The notes below the pieces were generated by a model. That model was not told the origin of the DNA. It saw only the letters and a program-made list of their open reading frames with translations, and searched no databases. A DNA stretch of 64,000 nt from Candidatus Latescibacterota bacterium (lineage in GTDB: Bacteria > Latescibacterota > UBA2968): contig JAJDYX010000012.1 of NCBI GenBank assembly GCA_022824945.1, positions 1 through 64,000 on the forward strand. The letters run 5' to 3'. Numbering within the stretch: the first letter of the stretch is position 1; every line of letters begins with the position of its first letter. This document shows positions 51,905 to 61,318 of this stretch, one piece after another. The translations under genes and the position numbers were made by a program.

Positions 51905-52936
51905 ATGGCATTAAAAATTGCGTTCTTAGGTTGTTGGCACAGTCACACGGGTATGCACTTGCGCGAAGCTGCGCGATCACCCGATGAGGTTGCGTTCATT
52001 GGCATGTACGATCCAGATCCCTCAGTGATTGCAATTCGACGGGAAAAGAGTGCGGAAGAGGGGCTGGATATTCCCGTTTTCGATTCGGTTGACGCGGTGT
52101 TAAACAGTGAGATCGATGCTGTTATTGTAGAAGGGCATGTCTATCAGAACCTGGATTATGCCGAACGTGCACTCACCGCAGGCAAGCATGTGTTGCTGGA
52201 AAAGCCCGCGGGTGTCAATCTGGACCAGTTTAAGCGCATCCAAAAATTGGCGTCGGACAAACAATTGGTCCTCAATTTGGCCTATATGTGGCGTTATAAT
52301 CCGGCTGTTCACGAGATTATTCGATTGGCAAAGTTGGGTGTATTGGGTGATATTTACGCTTACCGCGGGCATATCCCAAAGCCCCACAGTTGGCGCACGG
52401 AGTTGGAAGAGGAGAACGGTATTTATCACGGAGGGATTTATTTTGAGATGGCGGGGCACCTCGTAGATATTATGGTAGCTCTGATGGGGCGCCCGACAGA
52501 TGTACATCCGATTCTCCGAAAACATTATGGCAAACGAACTGTCGTTGACAATGCGATTGTAGTACACGATTTTGAACGCGGTCTCGGCACGATTGATATG
52601 GCCGCCATGCAGGTGGGTATGGCACGGCGGATTGAGGTACACGGGACGGCAGGGACAGCGATTCACGCGCCCATTGGCTCCAATAATCTGAGTTTGTGCT
52701 TAGAAGAGGGAGCAGAAGGATATCAGAGCGGTTGGCAAGAATTGGAGATTGAACCTCCCGATAGTTTTCCTACGCTGTTGAGGGAGTTGAGGGCGTGTAT
52801 GAATGGCGAGAAAGAACCGGATTATTCCCAGGCACACGATTTGACCGTGCAAGAAGTGTTGTTGGCCGGGTGCCAGGTGACAGATGGAAATGCTCTGTCT
52901 TCTGATCCGCAGATAGACGCAGATGGACGCAGATGA
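51905..52936 (+). CDS. Gfo/Idh/MocA-family oxidoreductase
   Basis: This 343-residue protein has LKIAFLGCWHSHTGMHLREA as its Rossmann start, AVIVEGHVYQN, HVLLEKPAGVNLDQ (EKP lysine) and a C-terminal sheet domain with GIYFEMAGHLVDI. The final ten codons (DPQIDADGRR) come from the 9-bp repeat family at 52906, so the true family C-terminus has probably been extended by the repeat. AAGGAG precedes the start. It follows the lyase by 14 bp, which suggests sugar breakdown downstream of it. Confidence 0.88.
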   Translation: MALKIAFLGCWHSHTGMHLREAARSPDEVAFIGMYDPDPSVIAIRREKSAEEGLDIPVFDSVDAVLNSEIDAVIVEGHVYQNLDYAERALTAGKHVLLEKPAGVNLDQFKRIQKLASDKQLVLNLAYMWRYNPAVHEIIRLAKLGVLGDIYAYRGHIPKPHSWRTELEEENGIYHGGIYFEMAGHLVDIMVALMGRPTDVHPILRKHYGKRTVVDNAIVVHDFERGLGTIDMAAMQVGMARRIEVHGTAGTAIHAPIGSNNLSLCLEEGAEGYQSGWQELEIEPPDSFPTLLRELRACMNGEKEPDYSQAHDLTVQEVLLAGCQVTDGNALSSDPQIDADGRR

Positions 52937-53034
52937 ATGCAGTTTAATTCACTCAACGCGGTTCTGTATCAAAATACGCGCTAAACCGCCGAATCATCCG
53001 CGTCATCCGCGTCATCCGTTTCATCCGCGATTAT
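52906..53034 (+). repeat. Inverted pair of 9-bp tandem repeats
   Basis: The left arm (52908-52935) has units of GACGCAGAT type. After about 55 bp the right arm (52993-53031) has four units of TCATCCGCG type (the third TCATCCGTT), roughly the reverse complement with G-U tolerance. The left arm is coding (end of the oxidoreductase) and the right arm leads to the next ribosome site. A long imperfect hairpin could form in RNA. Confidence 0.7.
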
Positions 53035-53048
53035 CAATGGAGGGAAAT

Positions 53049-53951
53049 ATGGCAGACTATTCACATACTGACTTACACCATGTCAGCACATGCATTAAAA
53101 AGCCCGATTTGGGCTATTGCTATGAGTTTGAGACAGATGAACTCGATGCTATGTCTGAATGCCTGGAGGCGCATGGGTTTGCGATTATTAAAGATGTGTT
53201 GCCGGATGAGATTGTTGAGAATCTCAAACAGGCAGTGTATGATGGCACAGATCCAGACGGGACGTTAGAGTGCGGGCAAAGTCGCACGCGACATGCGTGG
53301 ATCGAATCTGGACCAGGTGCCTGGGAGCTTTTGGAATACGAACCATTTATGGCTATTCACCGGCATTTGATTGGTACGGATGATATGACCGTCCATCGCT
53401 CTGCTGCGATTATTCGCATGTCGGGGTCTCAGCCCGTGGGGTGGCATACCGATTGGTGTGGATATTCCGATAAAATTTTGAACTCGGGCGATGTGTTGAA
53501 TCGCGGACTCTGGCCGTCGGGCAAGTGGTTTTATCTGACGGGATCGCGCCCGGTTCACGGCGGTCTGTGCGTGATCGAAGATTCTCATGTGGAGGGATGG
53601 GAAGGTCCCAGAGGATTTAAGATGACGGCAGATCGACGTTCGTTTTATCCCGAAGGCGAGGAAGAACATCGCTACGCGGGATTTGATATTCCGGGGTTGG
53701 TGCCTCTGTTCACAAATGGGGGAGATATGATTGTGTTTGCCCACCGCACGTACCACGGGGCATTTCCCAATCGGTTGGAGGAGACGCGCCTTTCGTGCGC
53801 GATTGGGTTTAGAGATCGCAACCACAGGATCGATATTCCGTGGGAGATACCGGAATCAGGCCAGTGGTTTTTAAAGAATATACCAGATCATTTGAAGCGA
53901 TATACGAATGGGTACACAAGTATTGATATCGGTTGGCGGGGGTCGCAATGA
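53049..53951 (+). CDS. Phytanoyl-CoA dioxygenase (PhyH) family oxygenase
   Basis: This protein has 300 residues. The iron site is His133-x-Asp135 (GWHTDWCGYSD), with a distal histidine in FAHRTYHGAFPN (about 245) and Arg in EETRLSCAIGFRD. GGAGGG before ATG 53049 decides the start; upstream in-frame codons are repeat DNA. It overlaps the metallophosphoesterase by four bases. Substrate unknown; it groups with the sugar-catabolic neighbours rather than lipid genes. Confidence 0.88.
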   Translation: MADYSHTDLHHVSTCIKKPDLGYCYEFETDELDAMSECLEAHGFAIIKDVLPDEIVENLKQAVYDGTDPDGTLECGQSRTRHAWIESGPGAWELLEYEPFMAIHRHLIGTDDMTVHRSAAIIRMSGSQPVGWHTDWCGYSDKILNSGDVLNRGLWPSGKWFYLTGSRPVHGGLCVIEDSHVEGWEGPRGFKMTADRRSFYPEGEEEHRYAGFDIPGLVPLFTNGGDMIVFAHRTYHGAFPNRLEETRLSCAIGFRDRNHRIDIPWEIPESGQWFLKNIPDHLKRYTNGYTSIDIGWRGSQ

Positions 53952-54967
53952 GCGCATTCACACTCTGGGCTGGTGGGGACGCGCATGTGGGAACGGATCT
54001 GCGGCGGGGGCGAAAGAGCTTGGAAACAGCCATTTTACAGGCAGAGCGGGATTTTAAATGGGATGTGATGCTCGATATTGGCGATCTATCCGGGGCACAG
54101 GAACCGCCCGATGATGAAGAAGGCGAGGAAGTGGTTCGGCAATACAGTGTATCGACTAAACATCCGCGGTCGCATTTTTACAATATCGTGGGCAATCACG
54201 ATGCGAGTGGTCCTGATGAAGAGACGCAGTGGTGGTTTCAAAAGTGGGTGGATCCGATGGGTATGAGCGCCGAATATTCGGGTGTTTATGCCGACCAACG
54301 ACCATATCCCGTAACCGGACAGTGGGATCGGTATTCTTTTGAAGTGGGCAATATTCTGTTTTTGTGTATGGGAGATCGGAATGACGGTGGGCCACCTGTG
54401 GGACGGGGGAAAAGGGGCGGTTATCCCGCGGGCGCGGTCACGCAGGAGACATTTGAATGGTGGCGCGATATGGTGCTTTCCCATCGGGATAGAATTATCA
54501 TTTCCGCACATCACCATATGTTAAAAGAGACGACGGTTGCTTCGCTCGATTGGGTGGGGGTAGATGAAGGCTATCACGGTCGTTTTGACGATGGCGCGCC
54601 TATTGGAGCTTCGTATCTCTACTGGGTGGGTGGCAAGCCAGATAGCGGACAATTTGAAGGCGTTCTGGCAGATAATCCCGGTGTTTGTGATATCTGGCTG
54701 GGCGGACACACGCACACAAATCCCGAAGATACGACCGGCGGGCGTTCGCATGTGGAACAGAAGTGGGGCGCGACATTTATCAACGTCGCTGCAATTTCAA
54801 AATTTCACGGGCAAAAGAACGTGCCGATGAGTCGGATTTTGACCTTTACCGAGGGGCGTGATCAGGTAGATGTAAAATGCTATTTGCATTCCGATCACTT
54901 TGCTCCTCAGGGATGGTACGAACCTGCACGGCGAACCGTGCCTCTGAAGATGCCCTTTTCTTTTTAG
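53948..54967 (+). CDS. Calcineurin-like metallophosphoesterase
   Basis: This 339-residue protein has the metal motifs WAGGDAHVG, LDIGDLSG, YNIVGNHDASG, IISAHHHMLK and WLGGHTHTNPE in the usual order for binuclear metallophosphoesterases. There is no signal peptide. ATG 53948 overlaps the dioxygenase stop. The C-terminal tail is a beta-strand pair. Likely hydrolyses a phosphate ester of the pathway; not assignable further. Confidence 0.88.
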   Translation: MSAFTLWAGGDAHVGTDLRRGRKSLETAILQAERDFKWDVMLDIGDLSGAQEPPDDEEGEEVVRQYSVSTKHPRSHFYNIVGNHDASGPDEETQWWFQKWVDPMGMSAEYSGVYADQRPYPVTGQWDRYSFEVGNILFLCMGDRNDGGPPVGRGKRGGYPAGAVTQETFEWWRDMVLSHRDRIIISAHHHMLKETTVASLDWVGVDEGYHGRFDDGAPIGASYLYWVGGKPDSGQFEGVLADNPGVCDIWLGGHTHTNPEDTTGGRSHVEQKWGATFINVAAISKFHGQKNVPMSRILTFTEGRDQVDVKCYLHSDHFAPQGWYEPARRTVPLKMPFSF

Positions 54968-54977
54968 GTGCTCGACC

Positions 54978-55697
54978 ATGCCCGATCCTCTGTTCATCCT
55001 GACAGCGACGGCTTATGAGCAACAGTGTTTGCGCGACAGCCTTCAACAGGTGACAACGCAGCGCATAGGTCATCGCGCCTGGGTTCGCGGTATGATTGGC
55101 ATCAACCCCGTTGTCCTGATTGAAACGGGTATTGGCGCGGTCAATACGGCACAGGCTCTGACTGTTGCACTGCAAGAAATCAGTCCTGAGTTCGTCCTGC
55201 AAATCGGCATTGGAGGTGCTTATCTCAGCAGTGGTCTGAACAAAGGCGACCTCGCACTTGCGACCGAAGAAAATTATGGCGATTTAGGCGTTATCACATC
55301 TGCTGGATGGTCTCCTGCCGATGAGATCGGTATTCCCATCCTGTCAGCAGAACGCGATTATTACAATACATATCCTCTTGAACCTGCACTTGTCGCCAGA
55401 GCGCAACACATACTTGAACAATCGGGTGAATGCGCTATGCAGGGTCCTTTTGTTACGGTGCAACAATGTACGGGGCGCGAGGATATCGGAAATGAACTGG
55501 CAGCGCGTTTTAATGCGATATGCGAAAACATGGAGGGCGCGGCTGCAGCGCATGTCTGCACGCTTTATACGGTTCCATTTCTCGAATTGCGCGCTATCAG
55601 CAATCGCGTGGAAGACCGCAACAAAGACGCCTGGGATATTCCACGCGCTGTTCAGAGTGTGCAAATTGCAGCGCGAAAATTCATTGAGGCCCTATGA
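54978..55697 (+). CDS. mqnB: Futalosine hydrolase
   Basis: This 239-residue nucleosidase of the MTA/SAH family has IETGIGAVNTAQAL, LQIGIGGAYLSSGLNKGDLA and the conserved purine site NMEGAAAAHVCTLY. The presence of MqnD immediately downstream identifies it as MqnB, which removes hypoxanthine from futalosine in menaquinone synthesis. The start at ATG 54978 follows GGTGCTCGACC, a poor ribosome site, 10 bp after the phosphoesterase. Confidence 0.88.
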   Translation: MPDPLFILTATAYEQQCLRDSLQQVTTQRIGHRAWVRGMIGINPVVLIETGIGAVNTAQALTVALQEISPEFVLQIGIGGAYLSSGLNKGDLALATEENYGDLGVITSAGWSPADEIGIPILSAERDYYNTYPLEPALVARAQHILEQSGECAMQGPFVTVQQCTGREDIGNELAARFNAICENMEGAAAAHVCTLYTVPFLELRAISNRVEDRNKDAWDIPRAVQSVQIAARKFIEAL

Positions 55698-55710
55698 CAC
55701 GAGGTTCACC

Positions 55711-56541
55711 ATGTCCCACATTTCTCTCGGTTATTCCCCGTGTCCAAATGACACGTATATTTTCTACGGTCTGGTTCACGGGAAAATAGATGGCGCGCCC
55801 AGATGCCGCGAGATTCTCGAAGATATCGAAACCTTGAATCTCATGGCTATGGCGGGTAAATTGGATATGACCAAAATATCATTCCATGCGTTTGCACTTA
55901 TGCGAGACCGGTATTGCCTGTTGCATTCAGGGGGGGCATTGGGGCGCGGATGTGGCCCACTCGTTATCGCTTCCGATGCCCTTGATCCGCGCGATCTGTT
56001 GGGAAAACGCATTGCCATTCCCGGCAAACTCACCACGGCCGCGCTCTTGTTGCGTCTCTTTAATCCCGCGCTTGACAACCTCGTCGCGATGCCTTTTCAC
56101 GAGATTATGGAGGCCACGCAAAAAGGCGATGTCGATGCGGGCGTGATCATCCACGAATCGCGATTTACCTATCCCGATTATGGTTTGCACAAAGTCATTG
56201 ATCTCGGCGAATGGTGGGAGGAATCTACGGGATATCCCATTCCGCTCGGCGGTATTCTTGCCCGACGCGATCTGGGCGTAGAAAAAATTCAACAGATTGA
56301 TGTATCTCTTTGTGCCAGTGTGGAATATGCACATTCAAATCCCGATGGAGTTAAAAATTATATTCGCCAGCACGCGCAGGAGATGGACGAAGCCGTGATG
56401 CAGCAGCACATCGATCTCTACGTCAATGACTACACGTTGGATTATGGCGCAGATGGTGAGGCTGCACTGGTCGATCTTTTTGCGCGTGCAGAAGAAGCGG
56501 GTATTGTACCGCGATCCAATCAGCCGTTATTTGTTGATTGA
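55711..56541 (+). CDS. mqnD: 1,4-dihydroxy-6-naphthoate synthase
   Basis: This protein has 276 residues and begins ISLGYSPCPNDTYIFYGLVH, the signature N-terminus of MqnD. It continues with DMTKISFHAFALM, LGRGCGPLVI and GKRIAIPGKLTTAALLL, a periplasmic-binding-protein-like fold. MqnD opens cyclic DHFL to dihydroxynaphthoate in the futalosine route. GAGG eight bases before ATG 55711 supports the start. It lies 13 bp after mqnB, one operon. Confidence 0.92.
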   Translation: MSHISLGYSPCPNDTYIFYGLVHGKIDGAPRCREILEDIETLNLMAMAGKLDMTKISFHAFALMRDRYCLLHSGGALGRGCGPLVIASDALDPRDLLGKRIAIPGKLTTAALLLRLFNPALDNLVAMPFHEIMEATQKGDVDAGVIIHESRFTYPDYGLHKVIDLGEWWEESTGYPIPLGGILARRDLGVEKIQQIDVSLCASVEYAHSNPDGVKNYIRQHAQEMDEAVMQQHIDLYVNDYTLDYGADGEAALVDLFARAEEAGIVPRSNQPLFVD

Positions 56542-56556
56542 ATGAGGAAAATATCT

Positions 56557-57480
56557 ATGAGTGCATTAGAAAAGAGTCTGTGGGTAAGCCAGCGGATTAT
56601 GGGTGTGGTTTTTCTGGTGGCTGGTCTGACTAAGATATGGGATCCCGTGCTCTTTTTTTGGGAGGCTGTGATGCCTGCCCAGATTTTTGTTGGGCACGAG
56701 ACAGTGGAAACGGTCGCCAGGTTCGCTCTGTTGCTCGGTCCGCTGGAATGCCTGGTGGGTGTTGCACTTTTGGTCGATTGGAAGCCGCGTCTCGTTTTAC
56801 CCATAGGATCGGTGATGATGATTTTTTTTATCGCGATTACCGCCCATGCTTTACAGCGGGGAATGGGAGAGAGTTGCGGATGTTTTGGCACTCTAATCGA
56901 GCGATCGCCAGTTGAGGCGATGGTGGAAAATGTTCTCATGCTGGGGTTGTTGGTCTTTTCCTGGTGGGGGCTGCGTCGGCGGGCTGTTGCGCTATGGGCA
57001 TGGGGGCGATGGGTGGTTCTGATCGGTGGATTGGTTTCTCTGACTGTACTGGGTTTTCGATATATGCCCGAGCGCGACCGCATAGCCGACTCAGACCTGC
57101 AAGTGGGTGATTATCTGAAAGGTTTATCCCTGTTAGATACGGATATCGATTTGATGCAGGGTGCCTACCTGATCGAGTTGTTCAGTCCAAATTGCAGCTA
57201 TTGCCAGACCGCCGTGCCCAAGCTCAATGTCTGGGCTGCTGATCCAGAAGTGCCGAGATTGATTGCTTTGAGCCAGTATCCCAAAGACCATCCGGTGACC
57301 ACGCAGTTCAAAATACAGTTCCGACCGCGTTTTACCATAGCAACTATTTCTTTTGCCGATTTCAAGCGGTTGACCCATGCACATGGGTATCCGAGACTGG
57401 CATATATCGTGGATGGGGTGGTCGTTCGGGTGTGGGAGCGGCATGCCTTTCCATCACTTGCAGAGTTGAGGAAGTTGTAG
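56557..57480 (+). CDS. MauE/DoxX-like membrane protein fused to a thioredoxin domain
   Basis: This protein has 307 residues from ATG 56557 (GAGGA seven bases upstream; ATG 56542 has none). Four to five helices with the MauE cysteine pair GESCGCFG (Cys107, Cys109) are followed by a periplasmic thioredoxin domain with SPNCSYCQTAVPKL and the late AHGYPRLAYIVDG cis-proline region. MauE-type proteins pass electrons or make disulfides. It follows mqnD closely, so it may serve a quinone-linked redox chain. Confidence 0.75.
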   Translation: MSALEKSLWVSQRIMGVVFLVAGLTKIWDPVLFFWEAVMPAQIFVGHETVETVARFALLLGPLECLVGVALLVDWKPRLVLPIGSVMMIFFIAITAHALQRGMGESCGCFGTLIERSPVEAMVENVLMLGLLVFSWWGLRRRAVALWAWGRWVVLIGGLVSLTVLGFRYMPERDRIADSDLQVGDYLKGLSLLDTDIDLMQGAYLIELFSPNCSYCQTAVPKLNVWAADPEVPRLIALSQYPKDHPVTTQFKIQFRPRFTIATISFADFKRLTHAHGYPRLAYIVDGVVVRVWERHAFPSLAELRKL

Positions 57481-57529
57481 AAATCCTTGTTTTGACAAAT
57501 TATATTTTTCGTTGAAAGGAGTTCAATAC

Positions 57530-58426
57530 ATGTCGAAGCCAAAAATTGGGTTTATCGGTCTCGGGATCATGGGCAAGCCAATGGCCGGGCATTTAATAGA
57601 TGCTGGATATGAACTCGTCGTACACAACCGCAATCGAGATGCAGTTGATGAACTCGTCGGTAAAGGAGCGGCAGAAGCGTATTCTGGTAAAGAGGTGGCT
57701 GAACAAAGCGATATCGTTATCACTATGTTGCCCGATTCGCCCGATGTTGAGAGTGTTGCTTTGGGCGAGGGCGGCATTATTGAAGGGGCGCCCGAGGGGC
57801 TGATTTTCGTTGATATGAGCACTATTGCGCCCAGTGTCACCACGCAGGTGGGGGAGGTGCTCGCGGAAAAAGGCGTTCAAAGCCTTGATGCACCCGTCAG
57901 CGGTGGCGACATCGGCGCTCAAAACGCCACCCTTTCCATTATGGTTGGTGGCGATGAAGATACGTTTAACGCGGTCAAACCGCTCTTTGACGTTATGGGC
58001 CAAAGTGCGATTTTATGTGGACCTCTCGGTGCGGGGCAAACTGTGAAAGCGTGCAATCAGATCCTCGTTGCCGTCACTATTGCCGGCGTATCTGAAGCCC
58101 TCACAATGGGCACCAAAGCTGGCGTTGATCCAATCAAAATCGTTCAGGTACTCAGCGGGGGCCTCGCCCGCTGTGGGGTTCTTGAAAACAGGGGTGAGCG
58201 CATGGTTAACGGCGACTTCGATCCCGGTTTTCGCATTCGACTGCACTACAAAGATCTCAATATCATCCAGAAAACGAGCAATGATTTTGGCGTGCCTTTG
58301 CCCGTTACAAGCGAGGTTTTTGAGCTTTTCAAGACTGCAATGGTCAAAGGCCGTGGAGAACTCGACCACTCGGGTTTGCTCACGATTATTGAAGATATGT
58401 CGAATATTCAAGCGCGTACGGGATAG
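57530..58426 (+). CDS. 2-hydroxy-3-oxopropionate reductase-like (beta-hydroxyacid dehydrogenase)
   Basis: This 298-residue NAD(P)-dependent enzyme has IGFIGLGIMGKPMAGHLIDAG, VDMSTIAPSV, the substrate site DAPVSGGDIGAQNATLSIM and the catalytic lysine in AGQTVKACNQIL. All are diagnostic of the 3-hydroxyisobutyrate / tartronate semialdehyde reductase family (GarR/GlxR). AAGGAG eight bases upstream decides ATG 57530. Convergent with dsrC. Confidence 0.9.
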   Translation: MSKPKIGFIGLGIMGKPMAGHLIDAGYELVVHNRNRDAVDELVGKGAAEAYSGKEVAEQSDIVITMLPDSPDVESVALGEGGIIEGAPEGLIFVDMSTIAPSVTTQVGEVLAEKGVQSLDAPVSGGDIGAQNATLSIMVGGDEDTFNAVKPLFDVMGQSAILCGPLGAGQTVKACNQILVAVTIAGVSEALTMGTKAGVDPIKIVQVLSGGLARCGVLENRGERMVNGDFDPGFRIRLHYKDLNIIQKTSNDFGVPLPVTSEVFELFKTAMVKGRGELDHSGLLTIIEDMSNIQARTG

Positions 58427-58432
58427 AGTTGG

Positions 58433-58756
58433 TCACGTACACCCCGTAGGCGTTGGCAAACCCGCGATTTTACACGCGCCATCTGCAGGACCTGCCGTAA
58501 ACAGATCGTAAATTGTATCGATATCTTTCTCTGTCTCTTTGCATAAACGGCGGATCAATGGGGCGATTTCAAATTTCAACCAGTAATTGCGGATGTAGTA
58601 CACGACCTGCCAGTGATCTGCGGTCATCTCTTCAATGCCATCTTGTTGGGCCAGATCGCGCGCTACATCTTCGTCCCAAAGTTCGGGCTGTTGGATAAAT
58701 CCATCTTCATCCACCTCAATATCTTTGCCACCCAGCGTCACAATTTCATAGGCCAT
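58433..58756 (-). CDS. dsrC: DsrC, sulfur-carrier protein with both C-terminal cysteines
   Basis: This 107-residue TusE/DsrC/DsvC protein has EVDEDGFIQQPELWDEDVAR and the helix DHWQVVYYIRNYWLKFEIAP. The C-terminal arm ends GPADGACKIAGLPTPTGCT with Cys95 and the penultimate Cys106, ten residues between, as in true DsrC. TusE keeps only the last cysteine. DsrC carries sulfur as a trisulfide that DsrMK reduces with quinol electrons. Its start overlaps the end of the desulfurase gene by 11 bp, so the two are coupled. Confidence 0.9.
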   Translation of the reverse strand: MAYEIVTLGGKDIEVDEDGFIQQPELWDEDVARDLAQQDGIEEMTADHWQVVYYIRNYWLKFEIAPLIRRLCKETEKDIDTIYDLFTAGPADGACKIAGLPTPTGCT

Positions 58757-59939
58757 TCCACACCTGACCTTTTATTCGTCCGTGCCGTTTGGAAATATCG
58801 CTTAAGCCCTCGATCACAGTTTCAATATGCGCTTCGGTATTGAAGGGACCCAACGAAAGTCGCACAGTGCCCTTCATCGCTTTCGTGCCCAGGGTTTCAT
58901 GTACCTTTGGCGCGCATTGCAATCCCGTGCGTGTTGCTACATTGAACTTTACATCCAGCAATGTACCCACATTGTTTGCAGTCATCCCTTCGATATTGAC
59001 CGATAGTACAGGTACGTGTTGATCGTGATTTTCAGCGCAGTACAAAATGGTCCCATCGACTTCGCGCAGGCCATTGACGAGTTGTTTGAACAACGCCATC
59101 TCGCGTGCATGAATATTTTTCACGCCTTCGCGTTGCATCCATTTCTGCGCGTACAATAGCCCTGCAATGCCCATCAGATTGCCCGTGCCACACTCCAATC
59201 GCCAGGGATACTCATCCAGGTGGTCGGGATACTCCGACCGCACGCCCGTTCCACCGTATCGCAACGGTGCAATTGTCACCCCTTCGCGCACGTACATCCC
59301 ACCAGTACCCGTTGGTCCCATGAGTGACTTGTGTCCAGTAAAACACAGAATATCGGCCTGCATCGCCTCCATATCAATAGGCAACATGCCCGCTGTTTGT
59401 GCCACATCAACACAGAAAATTACACCGCGTGCGCGGCAGATTGCGCCCACCTCTGCTACGGGTTGCACAGTGCCCAGTACATTGGATGCATGGGTCATTA
59501 CCACGAGTTTTGTATTTGGCCTGATCGCCCTTTCAATATCCTCGGGGTCAATAAAGCCACCTGTCCCAAAGCCCACATAAGTTGCCTCAATGCCCTCGTA
59601 TTTTGAGAGATGGTAAATCGGGCGCAAGACCGAATTGTGATCCAGGAGCGTTGTAATTACGTGATCGCCGGATTTCAACGTGCCTTGAATCGCAATATTC
59701 AATGCATCCGAGGCATTGTGTGTAAACACAAGCCGGTCGGGACTACCCATAGCTCCAAAAAACGACGCGAGCGATGCACGCACCTCGGCGACCATAGCCT
59801 CAGCCTCTTGCGCCAGATCTGTGCCACTGCGCCCGGGATTTACCCCGTATTTGCGGTAAAACGCCAGCGCGTCTTCCAGCACATTGGGGGGCTTTGGAAA
59901 CGTGGTCGCCGCGTTGTCCATGTAAATTAAATGAGACAT
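58746..59939 (-). CDS. Cysteine desulfurase family aminotransferase (class V)
   Basis: This 397-residue PLP enzyme has YMDNAATTFPKPPNV, HNASDALNIAI, HNSVLRPIYHL, CFTGHKSLMGP (PLP lysine 204) and the persulfide cysteine in RTGLQCAPKVHETLG (Cys342). It resembles the IscS/SufS side group often annotated as an aminotransferase class V with desulfurase function. It would supply sulfane sulfur. It lies between dsrK-like and dsrC genes, so a sulfur hand-over to DsrC is the likely role. Confidence 0.85.
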   Translation of the reverse strand: MSHLIYMDNAATTFPKPPNVLEDALAFYRKYGVNPGRSGTDLAQEAEAMVAEVRASLASFFGAMGSPDRLVFTHNASDALNIAIQGTLKSGDHVITTLLDHNSVLRPIYHLSKYEGIEATYVGFGTGGFIDPEDIERAIRPNTKLVVMTHASNVLGTVQPVAEVGAICRARGVIFCVDVAQTAGMLPIDMEAMQADILCFTGHKSLMGPTGTGGMYVREGVTIAPLRYGGTGVRSEYPDHLDEYPWRLECGTGNLMGIAGLLYAQKWMQREGVKNIHAREMALFKQLVNGLREVDGTILYCAENHDQHVPVLSVNIEGMTANNVGTLLDVKFNVATRTGLQCAPKVHETLGTKAMKGTVRLSLGPFNTEAHIETVIEGLSDISKRHGRIKGQVWNGL

Positions 59940-59949
59940 GAGCTATTGG

Positions 59950-61317
59950 CTATTCCATTACAATCGCATTGTTTACCAACTCGTGTACACCGGTAATTTT
60001 TAGTGGCATTTTGTGATGGCGCGCAATTTCTTTGAGTTGTGTGCGGCACTGCAAACACGAAGTTGATACGATCTTCGCATCGGTCTCGCGCATTTGCTCT
60101 GCTTTCTTTTTGCCCGAGACCTCCATCCGAAACGCACGCACCGAGCGCAGTGCCGATAACCCACCGCCACCACCGCAACACCACTGCGTGTACCCGCCAT
60201 CGGGCATTTCGCGGTAATCGGCACAGGCCGCTTTCAAAATCTCTCTGGGTTCCTCGACAATCCCACATCCGGCAGCAAATTGGCAGGCGTCGTGATAGGT
60301 TACGGCATCCGGGTTTTTGCCCGGGTCCAATTTTAGTTTGCCCGTGCGAATAAGTTGTGCCGTATATTCAAAGCCACTGGTAATCTCAAAGGGCAATGCA
60401 CCCCACCAGCGTCCTTCGCTGGCCATAAATTTCATCACCCGATACGCGTGTCCGCATTCACCCATCACCATGAGTTTACATCCCAATTTTTCGCATGTGT
60501 CGATGTAGTGTTTGTTCTCGTACTTCATCGAAAAGTTATTGCCGGTCGTAAATCCGAAATTCGATCCGTCAAATGCCCGCGAACTCATTGTCCAATCGGC
60601 GCCGATGGCGTGAAAAATTTTCGCCATGCCCATTAAATTTTCAGCATAAACCAGCACATCACCCGACGGCGGCAAAAAGAAAATTTCTGCACCTTCACGG
60701 TCTAAAGGAATTGAAATATCCCGTCCTGTTTCTTCTTTGAGTTCTTCTTCGATAAATTGAATCGCATCCAAAAATGCCTCGGCTGACGCGCCTTCCAAAT
60801 TGCCCGTTTCAAATGAATTGTGCGTACCCTGCGCAAGAGATGGCGGCGTCAAACCCATTAAATCGACAAGCGAACGCCCAACGCGCGAGATCACCGAATG
60901 ATCGATTCCCACAGGACAAAATGCCGCACACCGCCGACACGTCAGACACTCATACATGCGCTCGGCAAATAACTCGGCATCGTTATCTTCAAAATCTGGC
61001 TTTGGAAAAATGGCGTTCCAAAATCGTCCCCAAAATGTCGTGTACTTTTTGTATAAACGAAGCACTTGCCGCGAGCGTTCCACCGGATGCATGCGCTTAT
61101 CGGGTTGCCCGTAATACACCGGGCATTCCTGCGCGCATACCCCGCATTTGGTACACGTATCCATGTACAAACGCAATGCCGATGGTTCATCCTGGATCTC
61201 GCGAACAAACGGGTCCGATTCGGCAATGCGCCGCATATACGTGCCCGCCAGACCAGGTGGAATATATTTTTTTTCTCGTTCTGTTTTATCTGGCTTTTCC
61301 AATTTTCTGATTCTCAA
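59950..61317 (-). CDS. dsrK: DsrK-like heterodisulfide-reductase-type Fe-S protein
   Basis: This 455-residue protein has two ferredoxin-like [4Fe-4S] motifs (TCTKCGVCAQECP, Cys55/58/61/65; ECLTCRRCAAFCP, Cys124/127/130/134). CCG-domain cysteines follow in YHDACQFAAGCG, WCCGGGGG and STSCLQCRTQL, as in HdrD/DsrK, which reduce disulfides or trisulfides. The start is a TTG (61317) or later; no ribosome site is visible because the spacer is heptamer repeat DNA. The dsrM-like gene lies 18 bp upstream. Confidence 0.88.
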   Translation of the reverse strand: MRIRKLEKPDKTEREKKYIPPGLAGTYMRRIAESDPFVREIQDEPSALRLYMDTCTKCGVCAQECPVYYGQPDKRMHPVERSRQVLRLYKKYTTFWGRFWNAIFPKPDFEDNDAELFAERMYECLTCRRCAAFCPVGIDHSVISRVGRSLVDLMGLTPPSLAQGTHNSFETGNLEGASAEAFLDAIQFIEEELKEETGRDISIPLDREGAEIFFLPPSGDVLVYAENLMGMAKIFHAIGADWTMSSRAFDGSNFGFTTGNNFSMKYENKHYIDTCEKLGCKLMVMGECGHAYRVMKFMASEGRWWGALPFEITSGFEYTAQLIRTGKLKLDPGKNPDAVTYHDACQFAAGCGIVEEPREILKAACADYREMPDGGYTQWCCGGGGGLSALRSVRAFRMEVSGKKKAEQMRETDAKIVSTSCLQCRTQLKEIARHHKMPLKITGVHELVNNAIVME

Positions 61318-61318
61318 G

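Noticed and set aside
58433-58756. TusE instead of DsrC
   Set aside because: TusE lacks the upstream cysteine in the C-terminal arm; both are present here in CX10C spacing.
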